A stretch of DNA of 32,796 nt from contig JBOZIK010000001.1 of NCBI GenBank assembly GCA_051453625.1, forward strand, positions 60,682,936-60,715,731. Reading direction: 5' to 3'. This DNA is from Welwitschia mirabilis (taxonomy: Eukaryota > Gnetophyta > Gnetopsida > Welwitschiales). Below are positions 1 through 9,829 of the stretch, piece by piece. Position numbers and translations under genes: made by a program. The notes beneath the pieces are model-generated. The model worked only from the letters and a program-made list of their open reading frames with translations. It was not told the origin of the DNA and made no database searches. Positions within the stretch are counted from its first letter, which is position 1. Each line of letters opens with the position of its first letter.

Positions 1-189
1 GTAATAGCCGTACCAAGTGCTTTGTTTACTCATGCATTTGTTACTTTAAGTCTTCCAATAGAAATGCAACAATCACAAAGATTAATAGCCACTTTACAGT
101 CTCACTGGTTAATAATGCATGTAAAATCCCAAAAAAACAAACAACTTTAGATTTTTTTATCTTTTTTTTTTTTTACTTGAAGAGTGTTT

Positions 190-405
190 TTTTTGACGAA
201 AAGCCAAAATGTAATGGCTTTAACTCAACACCTTCGAGTNNNNNNNNNNNNNNNNNNNNNNNNNNNNNNNNNNNNNNNNNNNNNNNNNNNNNNNNNNNNN
301 NNNNNNNNNNNNNNNNNNNNNNNNNNNNNNNNNNNNNNNTTTTTGACGAAAAGCCAAAATGGAATTAATCTAGCCTTATTTAATGGCTTTAACTCAACAA
401 GTCAA
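190..405. repeat. Direct repeat flanking a 100-N gap (240-339)
   Basis: The 22 bases at 190-211 recur exactly at 340-361 on the other side of the gap. Both sides then continue into the same phrase (taatggctttaactcaaca), but the right side has about 19 extra bases in between. The gap is exactly 100 N, the usual placeholder for unknown size, so this looks like two overlapping contigs left unmerged. Confidence 0.8.
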
Positions 406-407
406 AC

Positions 408-1372
408 CATGTGACTTACCAAGTCTATGGGCCTTTGGTCCAGTGATAAAAGACATATGCCTGTGAGGCAACAAGTTCGAAGTTCGATTCCCATGTTGGG
501 CGCATAGGCTGCGGAGTGCCAAGGGGTGCTACAGTCACAATGAGTTAATTCTCCACCTTAACAACCCCTTGGTTTTACTATTGAAACCTGTGTGCAGTTT
601 TGTTGTACCCATAGGGTTTTTGGGCTATTTTTCGTAACCATCAAATCATTGAGAAACTATTTTTCTTCAGCAACATTGCTTTGGGAGACACAACGAAAGA
701 AGTTCAGAGAAGTAGAAGAGTGGAAGCTTTGAGTACAAAGGCTCAAAGAGTGCAAGCTTTTACACAATAGTTTGTTATGTGATAGTAAAAGGATAGCACT
801 GTTAGCAGCAACGAATAGCAGTTCTATAATCAGTGTCAAGGGAAGTTCAAAATCCTCCTTTTTGAAGTTTAGTCATTCATGATTGTTCCAGAGGAGGTCC
901 CAAGTTNNNNNNNNNNNNNNNNNNNNNNNNNNNNNNNNNNNNNNNNNNNNNNNNNNNNNNNNNNNNNNNNNNNNNNNNNNNNNNNNNNNNNNNNNNNNNN
1001 NNNNNNCATGTGACTTACGAAGAGTTATATTGGTTTTACTATTGAAACCTGTGTGCAGTTTTTTTGTGCCCATAGGGTTTTTGGGCTATTTTTCTTAACC
1101 AGCAAATCATTGAGAAACTATTTTTCTTCAGCAACATTGCTTAGGGACACACAACGAAAGAAGTTCAGAGATGTAGAAGAATGGAAGCTTTGAGTACAAA
1201 GACTCAGAGAGTGCAAGCTTTTACACAATAGTTTTTTATATGATAGTAAAAGGATAGCACTGTTAGCAGCAACGAATAGCAGTTCCATAATCGGTGTGCA
1301 GGGAAGTTCAAAATCCTCTTTTTTGAAGTTTAGTCATTCATGATTGTACCAGAGGAGGTCCCAAGTTAATGG
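408..1372. repeat. Imperfect direct repeat across the 907-1006 gap
   Basis: 408-906 corresponds to 1007-1372. After 571 and 1032 respectively the two run in parallel for about 335 bases with roughly 5% differences, mostly transitions. The right-hand copy lacks the tRNA-like module. The gap is exactly 100 N. This could be an allelic contig placed in series or a real tandem duplication. Confidence 0.8.
428..570 (+). mobile_element. tRNA-derived SINE-like module
   Basis: An A-box-like sequence (tggtccagtgat, about 436-447) is followed about 35 bases later by a good B-box (gttcgattccc, 482-492). This spacing is that of an internal RNA polymerase III promoter in a tRNA or tRNA-derived SINE. The segment does not fold into an obvious complete tRNA with a matched acceptor stem, so a SINE head or tRNA pseudogene is more likely than a working tRNA. 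Its boundaries are set by comparison with 1007-1040, where a near-identical copy of the flanking DNA lacks about 138 bases here. No clear target-site duplication or A-tail is visible. Confidence 0.5.
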
Positions 1373-1651
1373 AAGGTGAAATGCACTTAATGCATTTGTA
1401 GCAAGGTGTGCTTGCCTGGGAAATCGAGTGAAGGTGCCTTTGTAAGANNNNNNNNNNNNNNNNNNNNNNNNNNNNNNNNNNNNNNNNNNNNNNNNNNNNN
1501 NNNNNNNNNNNNNNNNNNNNNNNNNNNNNNNNNNNNNNNNNNNNNNNTTGTTCCAGAGGAGGTCCCAAGTTAATGGAAGGTGAAATGCACTTAATGCATT
1601 TGTAGCAAGTTGTGCTTGCCTGGGACATCGAGTGAAGGTGCCTTTCTAAGA
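1344..1651. repeat. 104-bp direct repeat across the 1448-1547 gap
   Basis: 1344-1447 and 1548-1651 are equal in length and differ at about four positions. The first 24 bases of the right copy are also identical to the last 24 bases before the previous gap (883-906). The contig before the first gap therefore joins directly to the contig after the second. Confidence 0.85.
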
Positions 1652-1889
1652 TGGGACCAACGAGATAGACAAATAACAATGAAAAATGTATTCTCAGTGT
1701 TAGAATAAGATTGGAAACAATCATTGGACGTCCAATCTTCTGAAACAGACTTGGCAAGCCTACCACTTTCAGAAGCAACGCCTACCTGAGAGGACAGCTG
1801 CTTGCCTCCTTTGCTTGACAACTGAATTGGACGTATACTGTTGCAAATAGTGACTCTCCTGCCTCAAACAACGGGTTCACTACTTCTGT
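1652..1889. other. Intergenic sequence, no recognisable gene
   Basis: This stretch is slightly more GC-rich than its surroundings. Several short minus-strand open frames cross it and the gaps to its left, but I recognise no family in them. They may belong to the end of the copia 3' block or to an unidentified exon. Confidence 0.4.
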
Positions 1890-3000
1890 AGCCATAAGCG
1901 GCCTAAAATGATAGTCCGAGAAGACGGCTGCCGAACCACCATCCCAAAAGCAAATCCTTCCAAAACAGAAATTAGACGACCTCAAAACGACATTACAAGT
2001 GCAGTTTCTCCTGAGTGAAAAGTGCAGAGTAGAGATAAAGAAATCATGCAATACCAGCAGTCTTCCAGCGTTTAACTGCATGGCATTTTTTATAACCATG
2101 CTAGTCTGCAAAGTTATTAAAAATTTTAAAAGAGTGATTCATGTAAGAGCCTAATGAATCATCTGTTTCCTCCTCCATCTTTATTTCAATACTGNNNNNN
2201 NNNNNNNNNNNNNNNNNNNNNNNNNNNNNNNNNNNNNNNNNNNNNNNNNNNNNNNNNNNNNNNNNNNNNNNNNNNNNNNNNNNNNNNNNNNNNNAGATAA
2301 AGCAATCATGCAATACCAGCAGTCTTCCAGCGTTTAACTGCATGGCATTTTTTATAACCATGCTAGTCTGCCAAGTTATTAAAAAATTTAAAAGAGTGAT
2401 TCATGTAAGAGCCTAATGAATCATTTGTTTCCTCCTCCATCTTTATTTCAATACTGTTAAGGTCTATAATTCTTTCAAGGAGACGAACTGTGAGTGATGT
2501 GTGTTTTTCATGTTGTAGAAAACTAGATTACATTCTGACAATTGATAAAAATAGAATGTTGAGATTAAGTTAAATCGATTATGACTTTGTCTCTCTAAGA
2601 TGCACAGTTCTCTAAGATTAGAATTTGGAAAGAAGTGTAAGACCGATTGCCATCTGAAAATAGCAAACTTTTAAAGTTAATAGTGAGTGCTTCTCCGTTT
2701 GATTGTCCAACTGCAAAGTTCAACACTCATCATCAAATGTAAAGTTTTTAATTTAATATTAAACATCCAGATTCCCTTTCATAGACGGGTCAGAATCATG
2801 ACAAGAAAATAAAGCCTTCTGTCATATAGCATGCATTTTTCACTAAGCATGCAGATAAAACTAATATCTTCAATTATTTCAGATTTTGATAAGAAATTGA
2901 ATACAAAACTGGCAATTTATCTTTGATAAAAAATTTGTAAATGATTTGCAAAATATAAGTAAATTTGCATTATTGTGACCTAATGGCATAGAGCTTTTCA
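1890..3000 (-). mobile_element. Copia copy A: block downstream of pol, probable 3' LTR/UTR
   Basis: Read on the minus strand, this follows the end of the copia polyprotein and begins after a purine-rich AGGGAGAGAT at about 3001-3010, a plausible polypurine tract, with TG next (2999-3000), as an LTR would begin. The block is clearly homologous to 9830-11209, which sits in the same place beside copy B. After removing the gap duplication here and the 514-N run there, both are about 850 bases. No matching 5' LTR was found, so calling it an LTR is inference. It contains the 162-bp duplication flanking the 2195-2294 gap. Confidence 0.5.
2033..2456. repeat. 162-bp direct repeat across the 2195-2294 gap
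   Basis: 2033-2194 and 2295-2456 match at all but about four positions and directly abut a gap of exactly 100 N. Copy B of the same element carries this sequence once (about 10495-10665), which argues that the duplication belongs to the assembly and not to the element. Confidence 0.85.
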
Positions 3001-3179
3001 ATCTCTCCCTTGACATTAAGGTTACAATCATGCAGATCAAACACATACCAAATAGGAATTTGAAGGATGCATAATAGGTAGAATTTGAACAAGAAGTTGC
3101 TGCCATTGTATAGTTGAGGCAGCCTCAACTTTACCATGTGTGTTACCATGATGTCTCTCCCTTGACATACCTTAATGTC

Positions 3180-3900
3180 AAGGATATTGACTCTCTCCCT
3201 TAGATCTTGGAATCTTGGCTTATCCAATGATTTAGTAAAGAAAGCTAGCTACACCTTTGAAGGGCAATAATCAAGAATTAGAAGCCCATGTTCAACTAGA
3301 TTCCGAATAAAATGGAATTTTATATCAATACATTCGGTTCTTGCATGCATCACAAGATTCTTGGACATTGCAATGATGGAATTTTATATCAATGCATTTG
3401 GTTCTTGCATGCATCACAAGATTCTTGGACATTGCAATGGCAGAAGCACTATCAACTAATAAATGTATAGGATTTTCAACAAGACTGACAAAGTTCTCAA
3501 GAAATTTGTCAAGCCAAACCAATTCTTGACTTGCGAGATGGATGCCCATATATTCAACTTCGTAGTACAATGAGCCACACAAGGTTACTTTTTACTCACC
3601 CATGAAAAAAAGGCTTCCATCAAGAAGCATTACATATCTTGTTATGCTCTTTCGATCATCAAAATTGTCTACCTAATCTGCATCCACATAACCCACAAAT
3701 TGGGTGGTGTTAGCCTCATAAAATAAACCAAAATATAATGTTCCTTTAACATAATGCAATATTATTTTAATAAATCAAGATGGGGCTTTCTTAGACAAGT
3801 CATAAATCTAGATATCAAGCTAACTGCATATTGAATGTCAGCATGAGTTGTGGTTAGATACATCAAGCTTCTTATCATAGATCTATAGATGTGCTCATCA
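3180..3900 (-). pseudogene. Copia RNase H domain and polyprotein C-terminus (copy A)
   Basis: The minus strand shows the copia RNase H pattern: GYVDAD followed by a stop where Trp is expected (about 3670-3700), then DDRKS, LLDGS, a degraded S-EAEY block read as YYEVEYMGIHLASQELVWL (3510-3575), then DSASAIAMSKN and the closing KSLDKPRFQDLRERVNIL (about 3175-3230). This enzyme degrades the RNA strand of the RNA:DNA hybrid during reverse transcription. Trp-to-stop is TGG to TAG. A 64-bp tandem duplication at 3312-3439 further breaks the frame just after the SKN motif. The domain is clearly dead but its identity is secure. Confidence 0.85.
3312..3439. repeat. 64-bp tandem duplication inside copia RNase H
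   Basis: 3312-3375 is repeated head to tail as 3376-3439 with about three differences. No gap is involved, and copy B has the sequence once (about 11520-11585), so this is a duplication within copy A. 64 is not a multiple of three, so it shifts the frame. Confidence 0.9.
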
Positions 3901-4019
3901 ACTTCATCTCCCTTCATATCTCTCTTCATTTTGTGATTAGTTGGTTAGGGAGTGCAGATGGGTTTGAATTCTTGCATATCAAAATTTTTTCAACATATTA
4001 AAAGCATATTTACTTTGAT

Positions 4020-4720
4020 TCAAGAATATACCTCTTGGGGTTTGCTGAATCTAGATCCCAAGATAGTATGACAGCTCTCTTTTCATGTAAACCTTGAGTT
4101 TATCAATTAATTTCTTATCTGTGCTACCAAATATTATATCATCAACATAGATCAAGACAAAAATTGAATCAGCTTTAGTGGTTTTCTTATACACAGGATT
4201 TTCAGAATGAAATTTGTTGTAATCATGATTTCATAAATAAGAATAAAGTCTAGAAAACCAAGCCCTTGGGGCTTGTTTCACACATACAAAACCTTTTTCA
4301 ATAGGTAAACATAACTTTTCATGCCTTGTTTCATAAAACCTTGGGGTTGTAAGATGTACACCTCTTCTTTAGGAACCCCATTTAGGAAGGCAGTTTTACC
4401 ATTCATTTGCCAACTACTCATATGATTTTTAGAAGCATGTGGAAGAAAGGCTCTCATTGATTCAAGGCGTGCAAAAGGAGCATATGTTGCTCCATAATCT
4501 ATGCCTCCTTCTATGTATAACGAAGAGCAACGAAACAAGCCTTATATTTGTTAATTGTATCATCAAAATTATATTTAGTTCTATAAATCCACTTGGTACC
4601 AATGACATTTTTATTTTCTAGCTTAGGAACAACAATCCATGTATTGTTCTTTTCAATGTGGAAAATTTCTTCGTCCATTACCATCACCCGATGTGGGTAT
4701 TTTACTGCTTCCTTGAAGTG
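4020..4720 (-). pseudogene. Copia reverse transcriptase domain (copy A)
   Basis: In order on the minus strand: the entry block NNTW, IGTKWIYRTKYN and NKYKA (about 4560-4650); IDYGATYAPFARLESMRAF; QMNGKTAFLNG; KEEVYILQPQGF (4340-4500); and the catalytic IYVDD followed by TDKKLI (about 4100-4155). The family motif is QMDVK-AFLNG, and its Asp is one of the three metal-binding aspartates of the polymerase. Here it reads Asn, one G-to-A step away. The two aspartates of YVDD remain. Stops and frameshifts separate the blocks, so no enzyme could be made. The domain copies element RNA into DNA. Confidence 0.88.
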
Positions 4721-4915
4721 AACAGGATTTTGATTTAAAGATTTACAACTTAATGCTAAATAATCTTCTAGAATGTCATTACATACCTTAGCTTCTATGA
4801 TTACACCAAGACTTTGTTGTGTTCTTGTCCTTATAGGAGCATTACTAAGTCCTATGATATTGAATTAATCATAATAGGAGGTTATCCTCTTATGTTTTGA
4901 TTGATACTTAAGATT

Positions 4916-5340
4916 TTAATCAAACAATTCAGATATATTTTTAGATTCATTTTCACTTTGATCTTGTACAGGAATGGACACTTGAGTTACATTAGAGCGT
5001 GTAAGATCAGTAGGAGTTTGTTCCTCATCTTCAGATTCCCTAGATTCAACATCACAAGAATCATGAACATTGTCATTTGAAGTAGAAACATGATTAGATG
5101 ATTTAAAAGGCATGAATTTTACATCAATACATTCTAAAACCTTTCTTAACGAAGGATTATAGCATCTATATGCTTTGCTTTAACTAGAATATCGAAGAAG
5201 TATGCTTTACCTAAATCTAGACTCTCATCTGTCTTGACCAAGTTTTGTATTCTTAGCAAAGCAATTAGATCCAAAATTTTGTAAATATTACAAAGTGGGT
5301 TTAATGCCATATCACTACTTGTACAGAGTGGAATGATCAA
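4916..5340 (-). pseudogene. Copia linker between integrase and reverse transcriptase (copy A)
   Basis: A low-complexity acidic and Ser-rich stretch (for example SRESEDEEQTP) lies where copia polyproteins have a variable hydrophilic linker. Before it, a degenerate segment at 5146-5340 sits at the C-terminal end of integrase. Assignment rests on position between the two recognised domains, since the sequence itself is not conserved in the family. Confidence 0.55.
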
Positions 5341-5417
5341 TATGTCTTATGTCCATGTGATTCTAAATCTAGTTTGCAGTATTGATTACCTTAGCCTAAA
5401 AGGACTTAGTAAGATTT

Positions 5418-6289
5418 GTTTGAAGTAGTCTGGTTCCTATCATACCCACCAAAGAGTGGTTTTTCCTTTCTGCAACTCCATTTTATTATGAAGTGTAAGT
5501 AGCTATGGTCTAATGGATGATTTCATTGTCTTTCAAATAGGACTGAACTTCATTGGATAAGTACTCATGTCCATCACCTATTCTTAAGCATTTGATTTTT
5601 GCACCTGTTTCTCTTTCAAACCATCTTTGAAAAACTTTAAAAGGTTGATATTTTAGAAAATGAACATTACATAATCTAGAAAAATCATCAATGAAAGTAA
5701 TAAAATAATTATAGCCACTTAGGCTTGGAGTGCTAAAAGGTCCACAAATATCCAAATGGATCAATGATAGCTTCTGAGATGATCTAGAGGTAACTCTTGA
5801 AATGAAACTCTAGTTTGTTTTCCTTGCATGAATTCCCTGCAAGAATCTATGGGCTGGATTTGGAGATTGGGCAAGCCTCTTACCAAGTTATATTAGATCA
5901 TTTCTTTCATGAATTTTGCAGATATGTGACCTAATTTCCTATGCCATGCCCAAGATTCATTCATGCTAGAAACTAGGGACTTTTCAAAGGTAATTTGATA
6001 CAAGTTATTTCCAATTTTGGGAACATCAAGAACTTGTTTGCCTTTTGATTGCATTTTCTATTCATAAATTCAACTTCAAATCCATTTCCAATGAGTTACC
6101 CTAAACTTATATGCATCTGGAACATAAAACACATAATGAATTGCAAAGTTCTCACCTTTGTAATCTTTGACCAAAAGGGTATCATATCCCTTTATTTCTC
6201 AAGAGGCATCATCACCAAAACTGATAGCACTAAGATCTTTGACAACAAACACTTGAAAAAGTTCTTTTTAATAGGTGATGTGCTTGGAG
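5418..6289 (-). pseudogene. Copia integrase, left contig copy
   Basis: Integrase joins the new DNA copy to the chromosome through a D,D-35-E core. On the minus strand: IHLDICGPFSTPSLSGY (first Asp, about 5700-5764), FITFIDDFSR, ERETGAKIKCLR (about 5590-5620), then IGDGHEYLSNE where the family has TDNGGEY, so the second catalytic Asp reads Gly in this copy. NGVAERKNHSL carries the Glu (about 5460-5490), preceded by two stops where the family has Gln-Gln. The segment is a duplicate of 6390-7277 across a 100-N gap with roughly 8% divergence and small indels. Confidence 0.85.
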
Positions 6290-6389
6290 NNNNNNNNNNN
6301 NNNNNNNNNNNNNNNNNNNNNNNNNNNNNNNNNNNNNNNNNNNNNNNNNNNNNNNNNNNNNNNNNNNNNNNNNNNNNNNNNNNNNNNNN

Positions 6390-7277
6390 GTTTGAAGTAG
6401 CATGGTTCTGGCCATATCCATCAAAGAGTGTTTCTTCCTTTCTGCAACTCCATTTTGTTATGGAGTGTAAGTAGTTATGGTCTAATGGATGATTTCATTG
6501 TCTCTCAAATTGGACTAAAATTCATTGGATAAGTACTCATGTCCATCATCTATTCTCAAGCATTTGATTTTTGCACCTGTTTCTCTTTCAAAACATCTTT
6601 GAAAAACTTTAAAAGATTGTAAAGATCGAAACTTATAGTTTAGAAAATGAACGTTACGTAATCTAGAAAAATAATCAACGAAAGTAATAAAATACTTATA
6701 ACCACTTAGGCTTGAAGTGCTAAAAGGGACACAAATATCTAAATGGATCAATGATAGCTTTTGAGATAGAGGTAACTCCTGAAATGAAACTTTGGTTTGC
6801 TTTCCTTACATGCATTCCATGCAAGAATCTATGGGCTAGATTTGGAGATTGAGCAAGTCTCTTACCAAGTTATATTGGACCATTTCTTTCATGCATTTTG
6901 CAGATATGTGACCTAATGTCCTAAGACATGTCCAGAATTCATTTATGCTAGAAACTAGGGATTTTTCAAAGGTAATTTGATACCAATTATTTCTAGTTTT
7001 GGGAACATCAATAACTTGTTTGCCTTTTAATAACATGCATTTTAAATTAATAAGTTCAACTTCAAGTCCATTTCCAATGAGTTACCCTAAAAACTTACGT
7101 GCATTTGGGACATAAAACACATCATGAATTGCAAAGTTGTCACCTTTGTAATCTTTGACCAAAAGGGTATCATGTCCCTTTATTTCTCAGGAGGCATCAT
7201 CACCAAAACTGATAGCACTAAGATCTTTAACAACAAACACTTGAAAAATTTCTTTTTGATAGGTGATGTGCTTGAAG
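6390..7277 (-). pseudogene. Copia GAG-pre-integrase and integrase, right contig copy
   Basis: The minus strand gives the GAG-pre-integrase block LGHISAKCMKEMVQYNLV (about 6870-6930), then IHLDICVPF (about 6725-6751), FITFVDYFSR, ERETGAKIKCLRIDDGHEYLSNE (second Asp kept as IDDG, about 6515-6570) and NGVAERKKHSLMDMARTML (about 6400-6450). Only one of the two Gln codons before NGVAERK is a stop here, against two in the left copy, so this copy is less decayed. The two copies are probably alleles or overlapping contigs of one integrase region. Confidence 0.85.
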
Positions 7278-7439
7278 CAACCACTGTCAATGTGCGAGAA
7301 GGTCGATAACTGGGTTTCTGCCCCAAAACCTCCTACTTCAACCTCATCTTTTTGATTGGTTTCTATTTTTTCTTTAATCCTAGGTTGTGTGGAGGATGAT
7401 GCTTATTCTGTTATGTTGGCTCTATGGGAATTTATCACC

Positions 7440-8294
7440 ATTTTCTTCTTGTAATCTTTAAAGAGATAGCTTATCTTGTGGCAATAGTGGCATTCTTGAG
7501 TTTCTTTCCACTAGGATGAATCGTACTAGGAGTTTTTTCTACAACCTCCTTATCCTCTACTTGCCCTTGTCATTGGCCTCTACCTCTTCCTCTTTCCTAG
7601 TATTGGCCTCTGTCTCTTCATCTAGGGAATCCTCTACCTCTACCAGGATAGGGCATTTTTAAGGTGGTAGGATTCTCATCGTTATCTTCCTTAAGGATGT
7701 ACTCATATTGTGCTAACCTTTTAGAGAGTTCTTCAAGGGAGAGGATTCTTAAATCTAATATGTTACGGAGGGTGATGGAAGTGGGATTGAATGGCTTTAT
7801 CAGGGATCTTCAGATCTTGAGAGAAACATCACTACTCTTGATTTCAAAATGTAGGTCTTGCATTTTCTTGACTATATCCTTAACTCTCTAGATGCATTCT
7901 TCCACATTCTCATTGTCTTTCAATTTCATGTTGTCAAACTGGATTCTAAGGTTTTGCAAACTAATTGCTTTCACATTCTCATGGCCTTAATAAACCTCAT
8001 CTAATCCTCTTCATAACTTATACATGGAGTTATAATTACTGGTTTTATTAAATTCATTATTAGACATACTAGTATGGATTATTATCATTTCCATACTAGA
8101 ATGGATTATTGTCATTTCCCTACAATCTTCTTTTCTACATTCTCCATAATCTCTAAGATCATCCTTAGGTTTTGCATAAGTGAAATTAACTTCAGTGTAG
8201 TCCAAAGTTCCTTGGATTTGAGGTATATTTCCATTCTCCTTTTTAAGACCTCAAGTGCATTAACATCAAAATCGAGAAGTTTGCCCTTGCTCAT
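7440..8294 (-). pseudogene. Copia gag with zinc knuckle (copy A)
   Basis: Gag is the nucleocapsid protein that packages the element RNA. The minus-strand start at 8294 opens MSKGKLLDFDVNALEVLK. Further on come FDNMKLKDNENVEECI (about 7880-7930), RVKDIVKKMQDLHFEIKSSDVSL, NILDLRILSLEELSKRLAQYE and a Gly-Arg-rich segment before the knuckle at about 7450-7496. The knuckle reads C-H-Y-C then HKISYLFKDY: in the family pattern CX2CX4HX4C the His and the last Cys are both Tyr. Each change is a single transition, and both would abolish zinc binding. Stops interrupt the frame. Confidence 0.75.
8073..8125. repeat. 27-bp tandem duplication in gag
   Basis: atggattattatcatttcc at 8074 is repeated at 8101 as atggattattgtcatttcc, a head-to-tail pair of 27-bp units inside the gag remnant. 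Confidence 0.75.
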
Positions 8295-8299
8295 GATTC

Positions 8300-8843
8300 A
8301 AGACAATCATCTAAGATTTTAAAATAGGAATAAATCAAGACTTAGATAAGAAGTGGCTTGGTGACAAGATTTTAATAGGAATTTTTGACTTATTTGTGAA
8401 GGCTACAACACAAATTTAGCTAAATGCAAGACTTAACAAGACTGGATATGTAAATCAGATTTAGGATCTTGTATTTGTTACATCAAAAAGTCTGGGATTT
8501 GATACAAAACTAAAAAGTTTAATTTAGCTATGATTTAATTTTTTAAAAAAGATGTACACGAATTAATTAGATTAAAATACTTTTGTTGGATATCAAAAAA
8601 TTCTTTCTTCTAATTCCATAAATAAAAAATGATTTTAAAAAAATAATATCTTAAAATTAAATTAAAAGAATTATTAATGCATAATAAGTTATCACAACTT
8701 TATATTACAAATTAAAAAAAACCATAGAATTTATTTATTCATAGTTTACTAGGTGATTATTGCTTTTTTTTTAAAATTATTTTTCAAAATCATTGCAATG
8801 CAATTATTACAGTGGGGAAATCTATCACTTTTCTTAAGACCAG
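8300..8843. other. AT-rich leader, no gene
   Basis: This lies between the copia gag start and the candidate primer-binding site. It is very AT-rich with homopolymer runs. No open frame or RNA gene is visible. By position it would be the 5' untranslated leader of copy A. Confidence 0.45.
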
Positions 8844-8856
8844 GCTATGGGTACCA
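8844..8856 (-). promoter_or_regulatory. Candidate primer-binding site of copia copy A
   Basis: On the minus strand this reads TGGTACCCATAGC, close to the plant copia PBS TGGTATCAGAGC that pairs with initiator tRNA-Met, with one inserted base and two or three changes. It lies about 550 bases upstream of the gag start in the correct orientation. The match is imperfect, so the call is tentative. Confidence 0.35.
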
Positions 8857-8861
8857 CTTAT

Positions 8862-9760
8862 TAAAAAATTCATTCAAGAGCTAAGGAAAAGTAAAGAAAC
8901 AATTAGCTTCTATACTAGATAGAGATTACTGTATAAAAATTTAAAAGAATGTAAAGTAGAAGAACTGCAATTTTTATTAGAAATTTTATATATACCAATG
9001 AAGTTCCAAAAAATCAAAAATAGCTACAATCAATGACTGGAATTTCTAGAAATAAATCTTATTTTGATACAAAATTATAAAAAACAACCCTACGATTGGA
9101 TGAGAAATATGAAGGATCTTTATTCTAAGCTGTTATTGGAGCTTTTTTGTATTGGCACTTAGACTATCACTTGTAGTGGAGCATTTTGAAATGTGAGCAT
9201 GTTGATCAAATCCAGAATTTGTTTATGAAGTAAATTAGAAATGTCCTATAAAAACTCTAGACTGAGACCACCACTGCTTGCAATTTGTTTGACACAATAG
9301 ATCTGGAATAGGCAGGCCACAAAATTCTTAAGAAGAGAAATGTATAAGAGTTAAAAGGAATATAGAGGAAGGGCTCTATTATCTTCTAGTCACCTTTCAG
9401 TCATCTTAGGTACACAAACTATTTATAAAGGAGCAAGAAGGAGGTCTTATTTTTGGCAAATAAATAATAGTTTGCATTTATCTTGCGAATGACTTTCTTA
9501 GTTTTTTGGTTGCTTAATAGTTTCATAGATTCATCGACGATATTCTTTTAATAATACTAAAACATTTCTAAAAATTTTAAAGCATGTCTGCCATAAGTAT
9601 AGAAGTGGATAGCATTACTTTCCAAAAGCACTAGAAGAACAAGGACATCAAGGGACATTCATATCATCATTATCAAAATCATGAATATGTTAAAGATAAC
9701 ACCTTTAAATATGTATATTTTGTCTATTTACCAAAATTTCTTTGTTTGTAAATCTTTATT
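8862..9760 (-). mobile_element. Possible 5' LTR of copia copy A
   Basis: The region upstream of the candidate PBS contains a TATA-like element at 9419-9427 in the same orientation, as an LTR promoter would. No matching 3' LTR was found in the window, so the assignment rests on position and the promoter-like motif only. No gene is visible in this stretch. Confidence 0.3.
9419..9427 (-). promoter_or_regulatory. TATA-box-like motif (TATAAATAG)
   Basis: The minus strand reads TATAAATAG, matching the plant TATA consensus, about 560 bases before the candidate PBS. It could be the LTR promoter of copy A. In AT-rich DNA the motif alone is weak evidence. Confidence 0.35.
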
Positions 9761-9829
9761 ATGGCTGTTCTTTTACTCTTTTTGCAATCTAGAATGGATG
9801 AAAATCTTTACTATGATCACGAACAAGGA

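Larger units (their letters stand above)
2999..8300 (-). mobile_element. Ty1/copia LTR retrotransposon, copy A (decayed)
   Basis: The minus strand gives the copia order gag, zinc knuckle, GAG-pre-integrase, integrase, reverse transcriptase and RNase H from high to low coordinates. In copia elements integrase precedes reverse transcriptase, which separates this from Ty3/gypsy. The frame is broken by many stops and frameshifts, and the integrase region is present twice because of the 6290-6389 gap, so no polyprotein could be made. A copia element normally encodes one polyprotein of about 1,300 residues, and most of that order is traceable here. The protease active site was not found. Individual domains are listed separately. 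Confidence 0.9.

Noticed and set aside
428-510. A functional tRNA gene
   Set aside because: A- and B-boxes are present but there is no complete cloverleaf with a paired acceptor stem.
1338-1821. Overlapping minus-strand open frames with a repeated Cys-containing segment
   Set aside because: The internal repeat comes from the contig overlap across the 1448-1547 gap, and no family is recognisable.
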